Notes: generated from the letters alone by a model not told the origin. A stretch of DNA of 15,107 bases from an uncultured Clostridia bacterium (GCA_947385185.1 CANDJX010000027.1:1-15107), one strand, 5' to 3'; numbered from the stretch's first letter, positions 7,487 to 13,772 are shown. Translations and numbers: made by a program.

Positions 7487-8074
7487 TTATGTAAGCGCGG
7501 TCAGATCGGACTTTTCATAGCGATTGTGCCCGGCAAGACTTTCCTTGTATTTCCGGCACCTGATCGCTTCATCCAGCGTTCTGCCCTCGTTATCCGCAAA
7601 AAAATCACGAATATACGTATCGCGTTCCGGGCTTTCGTCCGATCCGGTTTTCGTTGTCTTTTTCCGAACCTGCATTCGGCGATATGCCGAAAGCGCGTTT
7701 TTATACGTTTTGCCCGCGTTGTTTTTCAGCCATTGCAGAAATTCCGCATTGAACTTAAACGTATTCCCCAAATGCGTCAGAAAAAATATCCTGTGAGCTT
7801 CGGAACAAACAAAGTTATCCTCGATGACTGTACGCAGGTTCACTTTCTTCGGACGGGATTTCGTATTTCTTTTATCGCTGCTTTCGCCGCGGACATTTCC
7901 GGTATCGAGATAATATACGACGCGATCCGTCAATTCCGCTTTCGTGCCGTAAGAGCACAACCCTATCTGTTTGCAGAAATCCGATAATTCGGACTTGAGC
8001 CAATAAAACCGTCTGAATGTTTTTCCGTTGAGATTTTTATCCAAAGCGGGGCGTTGTTTCAGTAATTCGTACAT
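7487..8074 (-). CDS. SAP domain / DUF6434 protein
   Basis: Predicted cytoplasmic, basic 195-residue protein. A SAP-type helix-extended-loop-helix (about 24-58, FYWLKSELSDFCKQIGLCSYGTKAEL) suggests nucleic-acid binding. It is followed by a Lys/Arg-rich linker (65-78) and a DUF6434-like domain (about 79-134, with ITV-like RTVIEDN and FKFNAEFLQWLKNNAGKT). A C-terminal TYIRDFFADN...DEAIRCRKYKESLAG segment (153-182) is typical of this family. The reading frame continues upstream to 8245 inside the symporter gene, but the recognisable family begins at the ATG at 8074. That start lies 22 nt after the symporter stop with only a weak AAAAG in front, so translation may be coupled. The molecular role of the family is not known to me. 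Pairing with two transporters is unusual. Confidence 0.78.
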   Translation of the reverse strand: MYELLKQRPALDKNLNGKTFRRFYWLKSELSDFCKQIGLCSYGTKAELTDRVVYYLDTGNVRGESSDKRNTKSRPKKVNLRTVIEDNFVCSEAHRIFFLTHLGNTFKFNAEFLQWLKNNAGKTYKNALSAYRRMQVRKKTTKTGSDESPERDTYIRDFFADNEGRTLDEAIRCRKYKESLAGHNRYEKSDLTALT

Positions 8075-8096
8075 CTTTTGTAATGGCGTGTCGGCA

Positions 8097-9788
8097 CTAT
8101 ACGGCGTTGCCGTCGCCGCCGTCCGCAGACGTTTCGTCGTTACCCGCTTCGGTTTTATCTCCGACGTTTTCCGACGCGTCTTCGACTTTCGTGCCCTTGA
8201 GATAAGGCTCCGCGCCGCTTTCGATAGCGGTTTCGACGTTCGCAAACGATTCGAACAGCTTGTCCGTGCGGGCAGTGTCGCGATTGAGTTTCTGAGATAA
8301 AAGCGATACGATCGGGACGATGGCGAAGCCTATAATCATAGTCCATGCGCCGACGTAAATGGGCGAACGGAAGAAATACATATAAATGAACGACGCTTTG
8401 AACTCGGGTGAAAGGAAGCCGCCGCACATCGACAGTACCATTGCGACTATGCTTATGGTCACGCCGAAGCCGAAGCAAGCCCAACAACCGGCTTTCGTCG
8501 TCTTTTTCCAGTACAGGCTGTAGAGATAAGGCGCGAGGAACGAACCGGCAAGCGCGCCCCAGCTTACGCCCATCATCTGCGCGATGAACGAAAGATTGAA
8601 CGCGTCGTACACGATCGCAATGACGGCAGAGATAACTATGAACAACGCGATGAATACTCTTATGCTTATCATCTGGCTTTTCTGGCTCATGTCCTTTTTT
8701 ATGTTGCCTTTTATCAGGTCGAGCGTAATCGTCGAGCTCGAACTCATGACGAGCGACGACAGCGTGCTCATTGACGCGGACACAACGAGAACGAGAACGA
8801 GCGCGATGAGCACGATGGGCAAGCTCTCGTGCAGCATTGCCGGAATGATCGAGTCGTATGAGACCGCACCGTCTTCGCCGGGAGTATAGAACAGGCGCCC
8901 GAAACCGCCGAGGAAATAACAGCCGCCCGCAACGACAAGCGCGAATACGGTGCTTATTATCATACCCTTTTTGATCGAGCCTTCGCTTTTGATCGCATAA
9001 AACTTCTGAACCATCTGAGGCAATCCCCACGTCCCGAGACTGGTCAGAATAACGACCATTATAAGTCCGTAAAGGTCCGGACCGAAGAACGACGTATACG
9101 CGCCTTGTTGCGTCGAACCGTCTACGCCGATCTGCGACAGATTATTGACCGCCTCGGAAAGACCGCCTTGTCCCGCAACGACCGCGATTATGATCGCGAC
9201 TATGCCGAACAGCATTATGAGTCCCTGTATAAAATCGTTCCACGCCGTAGCCATATATCCGCCGATCAGAACGTATACCGCGGTGACAGCCGCCATGATT
9301 ATTATACAAACGAAATACGGTATGTCGAACGCCATGGCGAACAGGCTTCCGAGTCCTTTATAGAGCGACGCCGTATAAGGAATCAGGAAAACGAATATTA
9401 TTATCGACGCCGCGATTTTGAGTTTGTCGTCGTTAAATCGCTTGCCGAAAAAATCGGGCATGGTGGCTGAATCGAGCTGCTGCGTCATTATGCGCGTTCT
9501 GCGTCCGAGTATCGCCCAGGCGAGCAACGAGCCGATCACGGCGTTGCCTATTCCGATCCATGTTGCCGCAATGCCGTATTGCCAGCCGAACTGACCTGCG
9601 TAACCTATAAAAATTACTGCCGAAAAGTACGACGTGCCGTATGCGAATGCGGACAGCCACGGTCCGACCGAACGTCCGCCGAGCACGAATCCGTTGACGG
9701 AGTCGGCATTTTTGCGGCTTTTGACGCCGATAAAAATCATTACGGCGAAATATGCGACGAGTATCAATGCGTAAAGGACTACTTCCAT
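8097..9788 (-). CDS. Sodium:solute symporter (SSS family, PutP-like)
   Basis: Na+-driven uptake of a small organic solute across the cytoplasmic membrane. The 563 residues fit the SSS family with about 13 membrane helices. Signatures are NGFVLGGRSVGPWLSAFAYG (32-51), GGYMATAWNDFIQG (176-189) and the sodium-site helix SMSTLSSLVMSSSSTITLD (339-357). In that helix S341/T342 align with S340/T341 of E. coli PutP. PutP R40 is kept (R39 here), but the PutP D55 position is a tyrosine (Y54 in GTSYFSA), so I do not call it a proline carrier. A hydrophilic acidic tail (about 505-563) is an extension. The SD AGAGGA (9795-9800) lies 6 nt upstream of ATG. It is the first gene of the apparent symporter/SAP/ECF operon, with a promoter at 9838-9867. 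Confidence 0.92.
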   Translation of the reverse strand: MEVVLYALILVAYFAVMIFIGVKSRKNADSVNGFVLGGRSVGPWLSAFAYGTSYFSAVIFIGYAGQFGWQYGIAATWIGIGNAVIGSLLAWAILGRRTRIMTQQLDSATMPDFFGKRFNDDKLKIAASIIIFVFLIPYTASLYKGLGSLFAMAFDIPYFVCIIIMAAVTAVYVLIGGYMATAWNDFIQGLIMLFGIVAIIIAVVAGQGGLSEAVNNLSQIGVDGSTQQGAYTSFFGPDLYGLIMVVILTSLGTWGLPQMVQKFYAIKSEGSIKKGMIISTVFALVVAGGCYFLGGFGRLFYTPGEDGAVSYDSIIPAMLHESLPIVLIALVLVLVVSASMSTLSSLVMSSSSTITLDLIKGNIKKDMSQKSQMISIRVFIALFIVISAVIAIVYDAFNLSFIAQMMGVSWGALAGSFLAPYLYSLYWKKTTKAGCWACFGFGVTISIVAMVLSMCGGFLSPEFKASFIYMYFFRSPIYVGAWTMIIGFAIVPIVSLLSQKLNRDTARTDKLFESFANVETAIESGAEPYLKGTKVEDASENVGDKTEAGNDETSADGGDGNAV

Positions 9789-9837
9789 ATCGTTTCCTCT
9801 TTGTTATAATTCGGCTTTTAAGAAACCTGACGCATAA

Positions 9838-9867
9838 ATTATACTATAAGCGCATGGAAAAAATCAA
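9838..9867 (-). promoter_or_regulatory. Predicted promoter of the symporter operon
   Basis: On the minus strand TTGATT (9867-9862) is followed after 18 bases by a perfect TATAAT (9843-9838). The start would be near 9831, about 40 nt before the symporter ATG. No convincing terminator separates it from sigK, so some read-through from sigK is possible. Confidence 0.6.
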
Positions 9868-9880
9868 TCGCATACGAGGT

Positions 9881-10564
9881 TTAATTATTAAGTTTTGCGG
9901 AAATTTTCGCAAGAACTTTTTTTTCTATCCTCGAAACGTACGACCTTGAAATCTTCAGTTTTTTGGCGACTTCGAGCTGAGTCAACGCGCGGCCGCCCGC
10001 AAGCCCGTAACGCAAGGTTATTATTCGGTTTTCGCGGTCGGGCAGTTCTGCTACGCAAGCCCGTATTTTTTCCATGAGGACTTTGTTTTCCACCTCTTCG
10101 ACCACGCTGTCGGCAGGCACGGACAACACGTCGATAAGAGTAATATCGTTACCGTCTTTATCCGATCCGACGGACTCGGATAACGATACGTCGTTCTTAT
10201 GCTTTTTGTTCGAACGTATATACATGAGTATTTCGTTCTCGATACACCGCGCGGCATAAGTCGCCAACTGACTTCCCTTACCGTATTCGAAAGTCTGAAT
10301 GCCTTTTATAAGCCCGATACTGCCTACCGAAATCAGATCGTCCGCCTCGCCCGCCCCGCTGTATTTTTTGACGATGTGCGCGACGAGCCGAAGATTGTGC
10401 TTTATAAGAATTTCGCGCGCTTCCTTATCGCCTTGCTTGAAACGCTCGAGATACGTCTTTTCTTCTTCGGGATCGAGCGGGCGCGGAAACGAGCCGTTGG
10501 TCTTGATATACGCCGAAAAACAAAACACTTTACTTAAAAATGCGAGAAAACTTTCAAAAACCAT
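9881..10564 (-). CDS. sigK: RNA polymerase sporulation sigma factor sigma-K (pro-form)
   Basis: Late mother-cell sigma factor directing coat and cortex maturation during sporulation. The 227 residues align over the whole length with Bacillus pro-sigma-K. A hydrophobic pro-sequence (1-18, MVFESFLAFLSKVFCFSA) is followed by YIKTNGSFPRPL, so SpoIVFB-type cleavage is expected near A18/Y19. Region 2 spans about 52-119 (NLRLVAHIVKKY, DDLISVGSIGLIKGIQTF, LATYAARCIENEILM). Region 3/4 includes NDVSLSE, DGNDITLIDVL and the helix-turn-helix LTQLEVAKKLKISRSYVSRIEKK (194-216). SigE is excluded by VAHIVKK and DVSL. I place the start at 10564, not 10579, because GGAGG (10571-10575) sits 6 nt before that ATG. 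The gene is uninterrupted: no skin-type element. Confidence 0.93.
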   Translation of the reverse strand: MVFESFLAFLSKVFCFSAYIKTNGSFPRPLDPEEEKTYLERFKQGDKEAREILIKHNLRLVAHIVKKYSGAGEADDLISVGSIGLIKGIQTFEYGKGSQLATYAARCIENEILMYIRSNKKHKNDVSLSESVGSDKDGNDITLIDVLSVPADSVVEEVENKVLMEKIRACVAELPDRENRIITLRYGLAGGRALTQLEVAKKLKISRSYVSRIEKKVLAKISAKLNN

Positions 10565-10573
10565 AAATTGCCT

Positions 10574-10591
10574 CCGCATATACTTATGCGG
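10574..10591 (-). promoter_or_regulatory. Hairpin overlapping the sigK ribosome binding site
   Basis: A 7-bp inverted repeat, CCGCATA (10574-10580) and TATGCGG (10585-10591), with a 4-base loop. In the sigK mRNA the 3' arm ends with the first GG of the GGAGG at 10571-10575, so folding would partly mask the ribosome binding site. Confidence 0.5.
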
Positions 10592-10594
10592 AAA

Positions 10595-10623
10595 TTTGTC
10601 GATTTTTGCACGTTTGTCGATTT
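10595..10623. repeat. Two 11-bp direct repeats resembling 0A boxes upstream of sigK
   Basis: TTTGTCGATTT occurs at 10595-10605 and 10613-10623, period 18. The core TGTCGAT matches the Spo0A box TGTCGAA at 6 of 7 positions in each copy. They lie between divergent sigK and the small membrane gene. Binding by Spo0A is an inference. Confidence 0.45.
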
Positions 10624-10662
10624 ATTCGGAATATATTTTATTTTACCGCAGATAATAAGCGT

Positions 10663-10935
10663 ATGAAGACAGCAACGGAAATCAGAACCGAATTGGCAGT
10701 CAAGAAAGCCGACATGACGGCAATGGGTATTTTGTTCGGATGTATCAACACCGCGCTTATCCTTGTCGGCATAGCATTTGCGCTCATTAAGTTTACGGGC
10801 GGCGGCCGCGTCGATGCTTACTCGATCGTACTGTTCAGTCTTGCCGGAGTAATAGCCCTTATAGGCTTTGCCGCTATGGTACTGTACAGAAACTCGGTCA
10901 GAACGGCAATCGACGAAACAGACGAACACTATTAA
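10663..10935 (+). CDS. Small two-helix membrane protein, function unknown
   Basis: Unrecognised 90-residue protein. An N-terminal polar stretch (1-17, with TATEIRTELAVKK) precedes two hydrophobic helices at about 19-43 and 54-74, joined by a short glycine-rich loop (46-48). The tail is polar and acidic (RTAIDETDEHY). Topology is probably hairpin-like with both ends on the same side. I chose the ATG at 10663; the frame extends upstream, but that stretch overlaps the 0A-box-like repeats and has no ribosome binding site. The chosen start also has only a weak one (ATAAGCG). It is divergent from sigK, 98 nt away, and ends 15 nt before a strong terminator, which supports it being a real single-gene unit. 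A shared sporulation-related control region is possible. Confidence 0.62.
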   Translation: MKTATEIRTELAVKKADMTAMGILFGCINTALILVGIAFALIKFTGGGRVDAYSIVLFSLAGVIALIGFAAMVLYRNSVRTAIDETDEHY

Positions 10936-10950
10936 GCGTTCGCCGAACCG

Positions 10951-10987
10951 AAAAGCGGATATGTAAATTCCTTACATATCCGCTTTT
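10951..10987 (+). terminator. Intrinsic terminator after the small membrane gene
   Basis: A perfect 16-bp stem, 10951-10966 paired with 10972-10987 (AAAAGCGGATATGTAA and complement), with a 5-base loop ATTCC. The following T-tract is short and interrupted (TTTTCATTT). The symmetrical A/T ends allow use in both directions. Confidence 0.88.
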
Positions 10988-11085
10988 CATTTACCGCATA
11001 TTGCGTCAGATATGTCACAGATTATTTCAAACAACGCAATATTACAGGTAAGCAAAATTTTATCACAGACACAAACTCAAAACGC

Positions 11086-11114
11086 TTGCATTTTCGTCTA
11101 CGATATGGTATATT
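11086..11114 (+). promoter_or_regulatory. Promoter of tRNA-Ser
   Basis: TTGCAT (11086-11091) and TATATT (11109-11114) are spaced by 17 bases, ending 30 bases before the mature 5' end of the tRNA. The preceding 10988-11085 holds nothing that I recognise. Confidence 0.7.
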
Positions 11115-11144
11115 ATTTAGGCTTTGATATTCGAGGCGCCATGC

Positions 11145-11233
11145 GGAGGGGTATCGAAGTGGTCATAACGGGGCTGACTCGAAATCAGTTTGCCTGCAAG
11201 GGCACGCAGGTTCGAATCCTGTCCCCTCCGCCA
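11145..11233 (+). tRNA. tRNA-Ser (anticodon CGA)
   Basis: Class II tRNA of 89 nt with encoded CCA (11231-11233). Acceptor GGAGGGG (11145-11151) pairs with CCCCTCC (11223-11229), with G as discriminator. The anticodon stem GCTGA/TCAGT encloses loop CTCGAAA, anticodon CGA at 11180-11182, reading UCG serine codons. The long variable arm (TGCC/GGCA stem) and T-loop TTCGAAT are present. Confidence 0.96.
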
Positions 11234-11267
11234 AAAAGCCCGAAGCGAAATCTCGCTTCGGGCTTTT
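11234..11267 (+). terminator. Intrinsic terminator of tRNA-Ser
   Basis: An 11-bp GC-rich stem, GCCCGAAGCGA (11238-11248) and its complement (11253-11263), loop AATC, flanked by A-run and TTTT. It begins directly after the tRNA CCA end. Confidence 0.92.
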
Positions 11268-11299
11268 ATATTATCCGTTATACTTTATAAAAATAAAAG

Positions 11300-11312
11300 G
11301 CTGCAAAGCAGC
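11300..11312 (-). terminator. Possible minus-strand terminator
   Basis: GCTGC and GCAGC arms around a 3-base loop are followed on the minus strand by CCTTTTATTTTTAT. The stem is short (5 bp). It would end any minus-strand transcript from the 11.3-11.6 kb repeat region. Confidence 0.4.
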
Positions 11313-11397
11313 GGTATGGCGCATAAGGTAGCGGCAAGCTAACGGAACGTATACGGCACAAAAATGACGGTGCAAATAACACCGCCGAAAAGAACGC

Positions 11398-11500
11398 GCC
11401 GTTAAAAAAGCAAAAGATCGCGGCGGCGTAAAAAAATCGGGGCGTGCGCAAGGGGTTTACCGCGCCGCCCGATTTTTCGCCGCCGCTTTGCTTTTTCGGC
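11398..11500. repeat. Large imperfect GC-rich inverted repeat
   Basis: Arms of about 40 bases flank a loop near 11443-11467. From inside out, AAAAATCGGG (11432-11441) pairs with CCCGATTTTT (11468-11477), CGGCGGCG (11421-11428) with CGCCGCCG (11478-11485), GCAAAAG (11410-11416) with CTTTGC (11486-11491) and GCCG (11398-11401) with CGGC (11497-11500). Small bulges separate the blocks. It lies in a stretch (11268-11643) with no credible gene. Confidence 0.75.
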
Positions 11501-11542
11501 GGTTTCTCGGTATTCTCTTTTTCGTTGCGTTGTGTCGGTTTG

Positions 11543-11598
11543 TGGCGGGTGCTTGACGCGCCGCGAAGCGGCGCGCTTGTTTTATCAAGCACCCGCCA
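11543..11598. repeat. Two-tier palindrome, 14-bp outer and 8-bp inner stems
   Basis: Outer arms TGGCGGGTGCTTGA (11543-11556) and TCAAGCACCCGCCA (11585-11598) are perfect complements. Inside, CGCGCCGC (11557-11564) pairs with GCGGCGCG (11568-11575) around a GAA loop, leaving a 9-base bulge (11576-11584). It could be a mobile palindromic repeat, a terminator-like structure or part of a structured RNA. Dispersal elsewhere cannot be seen from this window. Confidence 0.75.
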
Positions 11599-11643
11599 TA
11601 GTGCCATAAAGATGAAATTTTATAAAATCGTCTATCTAAACTA

Positions 11644-11672
11644 TTGATTTTATGGTTGGAATATGGTATACT
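11644..11672 (+). promoter_or_regulatory. Promoter of the structured RNA / zinc-ribbon gene
   Basis: TTGATT (11644-11649), a 17-base spacer, and TATACT (11667-11672) with an extended TGG in front (11664-11666). The predicted start, near 11679, coincides with the first base of the long RNA stem described next. Confidence 0.7.
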
Positions 11673-11888
11673 GACTATGCGAAACAATAACTAAACCCTA
11701 ATAGGAGTACGGGTATTTTTATTTTAATAGACAAGATATACTCTTTTGTCATACACATTTTTGAATTTGGTAAAATGCAAATTCCATTTATGTGTGTATG
11801 ATAAATCCGTACTGCATAGTTATTGTTTCGCGACAGTCGGAGTTTGCGTTTTTCGTGCGTTGGCTTCGGCTGGCGCACTTTTTATTTT
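11671..11888 (+). ncRNA. Candidate structured RNA or attenuator leader, unclassified
   Basis: A nested set of co-linear inverted repeats can fold into one long hairpin. A perfect 15-bp stem, GCGAAACAATAACTA (11679-11693) with 11817-11831, is extended outward by 11671-11676 with 11835-11840. Inside are AGTACGG (11706-11712) with CCGTACT (11807-11813), CATACACAT (11750-11758) with 11792-11800, and GAATTTG (11763-11769) with CAAATTC (11778-11784). A side hairpin GACAA/TTGTC is possible at 11730-11750. An intrinsic terminator follows at 11855-11888 and then the SD of the next gene. Promoter, fold and terminator make a complete transcription unit of about 210 nt. It shows no T-box, SAM, c-di-GMP or cobalamin signature. 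A 6S-like RNA or an inserted MITE are alternatives. Confidence 0.55.
11855..11888 (+). terminator. UUCG-capped intrinsic terminator before the zinc-ribbon gene
   Basis: GTGCG (11855-11859) pairs with CGCAC (11874-11878). The stem continues through wobble pairs to GGC/GCT around the tetraloop TTCG (11865-11868) and is followed by TTTTTATTTT (11879-11888). It ends two bases before the ribosome binding site at 11891, so it either attenuates the downstream gene or ends a separate small RNA. Confidence 0.75.
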
Positions 11889-11900
11889 ACGGAGGGAATT

Positions 11901-12818
11901 ATGGCATTCAAGAGATACGATGGACTTTATTCAAAATCGCTTCAAGAGAAGTTTGATAACGAAATGGCGTCTTGCCCCTTTTGCGGCAATAATCCGCACT
12001 GGTTGCTCGACCTGAAAAGCGGACTGATAAAAGGCACCGTTACGTGTATGTGCGAAAAATGCGGCGCCAAGTTGTATACCGAAGGCAGCATGTCGGGTTG
12101 GAACGACAATCTGCGCGTTGTTGATGTCGGCAATCGCAATATAAACAATTTAGCGTTAAACGGTACATATCATATAACAACGCTTGGGAATATTTCGACA
12201 CAGTTAGTTGCGAACGAAAGCGATGTTTTCGACGCGCCGCCAAACGTGCCCCAAAGCACCTTGTCGAGTTGCACGGATACATCTACAACCGATGTTCAAA
12301 GCGCACAGACCCCAACGAACGCAGTTCCGCAAAGCGGTGCTGTCAAGAAATCTTCGCTTAAACCGTGGGAGTGGTTAATAGGTGCAACGATATTAGTAAT
12401 TATTATCGCGCTCGCTGTATTCTTCGGTTTGCGCGGATGTAGTACATTTGAAGATAATAAAATGAAAAAATTAGCCGAAGACAGTGCGTACACGCTTATC
12501 AGTAACACGCTGAAATCTCCGAGTACGGCTAGATTGAATGAGTGTTCTTATATGGAAAATAACGATGAAGGGCAATATATTGTTTATATAGACGTAGAGG
12601 CTCAAAACTCATTTGGTGCATATTTAAGAGAACGGTATTTTGTTATTGTTTATAACCTTGACCTTGAAACGAGGACATTCTCTTATAATCAATTGTTTTA
12701 CAGTATAAAGTGTTCGGGAAAAGATGATACGTATAGTTTGAATCTAATAAAATCTATGAATAATTATAACGATGATACCAATGAAGATTTAGACAATTCT
12801 ATCAATGAAGAAAAGTGA
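11901..12818 (+). CDS. Lar-like zinc-ribbon membrane protein, function unknown
   Basis: No exact family is recognised over the full 305 residues. The N-terminus has CPFCG (C25, C28), CEKCG (C51, C54, with C49 nearby) and a following WN (67-68). That is the pattern of Lar-type restriction-alleviation and phage zinc ribbons. A Ser/Thr/Pro/Gln-rich linker (about 108-152) leads to one transmembrane helix (about 158-178, WLIGATILVIIIALAVFFGL). The C-terminal domain (about 182-275) contains LKSPSTARL and VEAQNSFGAYLRERYFV, a motif pair seen in small bacterial and phage envelope proteins. The last 20 residues are Asn/Asp/Glu-rich. I chose the ATG at 11901 because GGAGGG (11891-11896) precedes it; the frame upstream runs into the structured RNA. 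Codon use is AT-richer than the core genes, suggesting acquisition. Confidence 0.8.
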   Translation: MAFKRYDGLYSKSLQEKFDNEMASCPFCGNNPHWLLDLKSGLIKGTVTCMCEKCGAKLYTEGSMSGWNDNLRVVDVGNRNINNLALNGTYHITTLGNISTQLVANESDVFDAPPNVPQSTLSSCTDTSTTDVQSAQTPTNAVPQSGAVKKSSLKPWEWLIGATILVIIIALAVFFGLRGCSTFEDNKMKKLAEDSAYTLISNTLKSPSTARLNECSYMENNDEGQYIVYIDVEAQNSFGAYLRERYFVIVYNLDLETRTFSYNQLFYSIKCSGKDDTYSLNLIKSMNNYNDDTNEDLDNSINEEK

Positions 12819-12877
12819 ACTATAATATTTTCTACCTATTAAGTTTCGTAAATAATTCGTTTTAGGTTATTACTTCT

Positions 12878-12923
12878 CCGCCAAATAAAAAAGTACCCTT
12901 ATGGGTGCTTTTTTATTTGGCGG
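12878..12923. terminator. Strong bidirectional terminator
   Basis: A 21-bp stem (12878-12898 with 12903-12923) contains one T-G wobble and a TTAT loop, and has six-base A/T runs within the arms. It ends the zinc-ribbon gene and separates it from the sirtuin promoter. Confidence 0.88.
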
Positions 12924-12947
12924 AACGGAGAAACGATACCTTTTCTT

Positions 12948-12976
12948 TTGGAAAGACCGACATAATGTGATATAAT
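12948..12976 (+). promoter_or_regulatory. Promoter of the sirtuin gene
   Basis: TTGGAA (12948-12953), 17-base spacer, perfect TATAAT (12971-12976) with an extended TG (12968-12969). The start would be near 12983, about 37 nt before the ATG. Confidence 0.8.
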
Positions 12977-13019
12977 TTATTTGCATATTTAATTTTCATA
13001 GACGATGGGAGAAAAAATT

Positions 13020-13772
13020 ATGGAAGATAAAATCACCAAACTTCAGAATTTAATAGATAACAGTCAGAATATCGTTTTCTTTGGCGGCGCAGGCGTTTCC
13101 ACCGAAAGCGGATTAAAGGATTTCAGAAGCGTAGATGGATTGTATCATATGAAATATGATTATCCGCCCGAGACAATTTTAAGCCATTCCTTTTTTTACG
13201 AGAACACTAAGGAGTTTTATCGATTTTACTTTGACAAACTCTTGGTTGACGGCATTAAGCCAAATGCGGCGCATAAAAAATTAGTCGAGTTGGAAAAAGC
13301 AGGAAAGCTCAAAGCGATTGTTACGCAAAACATCGACGGACTGCACCAACTTGCGGGGAGCAAATGCGTGTACGAACTCCACGGAACGGTCGCAAAAAAT
13401 CGCTGTGAACGCTGCCGCGCCTTCTATAACGTGGATTATATAAAATCGTTTAACGGAGATGTGCCGACCTGCAAATGCGGCGGTACAATCAAACCGGAGG
13501 TGGTTCTCTACGAGGAAGGACTCGATCAAAATACCGTAAACAAAGCGGTGAAAGCTATTGCAAGCTCCGATTTGTTGATAGTCGCGGGAACGTCTTTGAC
13601 AGTCTATCCCGCAAGCGGCTTAATACGGTTTTTCGGAGGAAAAAATCTCGTTGTGATCAATAAAGATGATACTATCAATAATGATGCTATCGGGTTGATA
13701 AAAGACGCGTTGTTTATCAAAGGTAAAGTAGGCGAAGTTCTTTCCAAAATCGTTGTAAATATCTCTGAGTAA
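13020..13772 (+). CDS. cobB: NAD-dependent protein deacylase, sirtuin
   Basis: Cytoplasmic Sir2 enzyme that removes acetyl/acyl groups from lysines with consumption of NAD+. In 250 residues it has FFGGAGVSTESGLKDFRS (20-37, NAD binding), TQNIDGLHQLAGS (102-114), catalytic H121 in ELHGTV, and a structural zinc site C129/C132 and C151/C153. KPEVVLYEEGLD (158-169) and AGTSLTVYPASG (189-200) complete the set, so all key residues are present. I use ATG 13020 because GGGAG (13007-13011) lies 8 nt upstream; the in-frame ATG at 13005 overlaps that site and has none of its own. It has its own promoter and appears monocistronic. The symbol follows family usage; the acyl specificity cannot be read from sequence. 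Confidence 0.94.
   Translation: MEDKITKLQNLIDNSQNIVFFGGAGVSTESGLKDFRSVDGLYHMKYDYPPETILSHSFFYENTKEFYRFYFDKLLVDGIKPNAAHKKLVELEKAGKLKAIVTQNIDGLHQLAGSKCVYELHGTVAKNRCERCRAFYNVDYIKSFNGDVPTCKCGGTIKPEVVLYEEGLDQNTVNKAVKAIASSDLLIVAGTSLTVYPASGLIRFFGGKNLVVINKDDTINNDAIGLIKDALFIKGKVGEVLSKIVVNISE

Noticed and set aside
8075..8245. N-terminal extension of the SAP-DUF6434 frame
   Set aside because: It overlaps the symporter C-terminus in another frame; low-complexity basic sequence, no start signal, and the family begins at 8074.
10574..10591. CATAAGTATA as a sigma-E/sigma-K -10 element for sigK
   Set aside because: It would place the start of transcription on the ribosome binding site, and no matching -35 is present.
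11278..11607. 109-codon minus-strand frame (MALWRVLDKTS...)
   Set aside because: It is built from the palindromes and a terminator-like hairpin, has no ribosome binding site and unnatural composition.
11671..11840. Retron msr-msd RNA
   Set aside because: The paired ends are suggestive, but no reverse transcriptase gene lies nearby.
11671..11890. T-box or known riboswitch
   Set aside because: No GGUGGNACC T-box sequence nor other class-defining core was found by eye.
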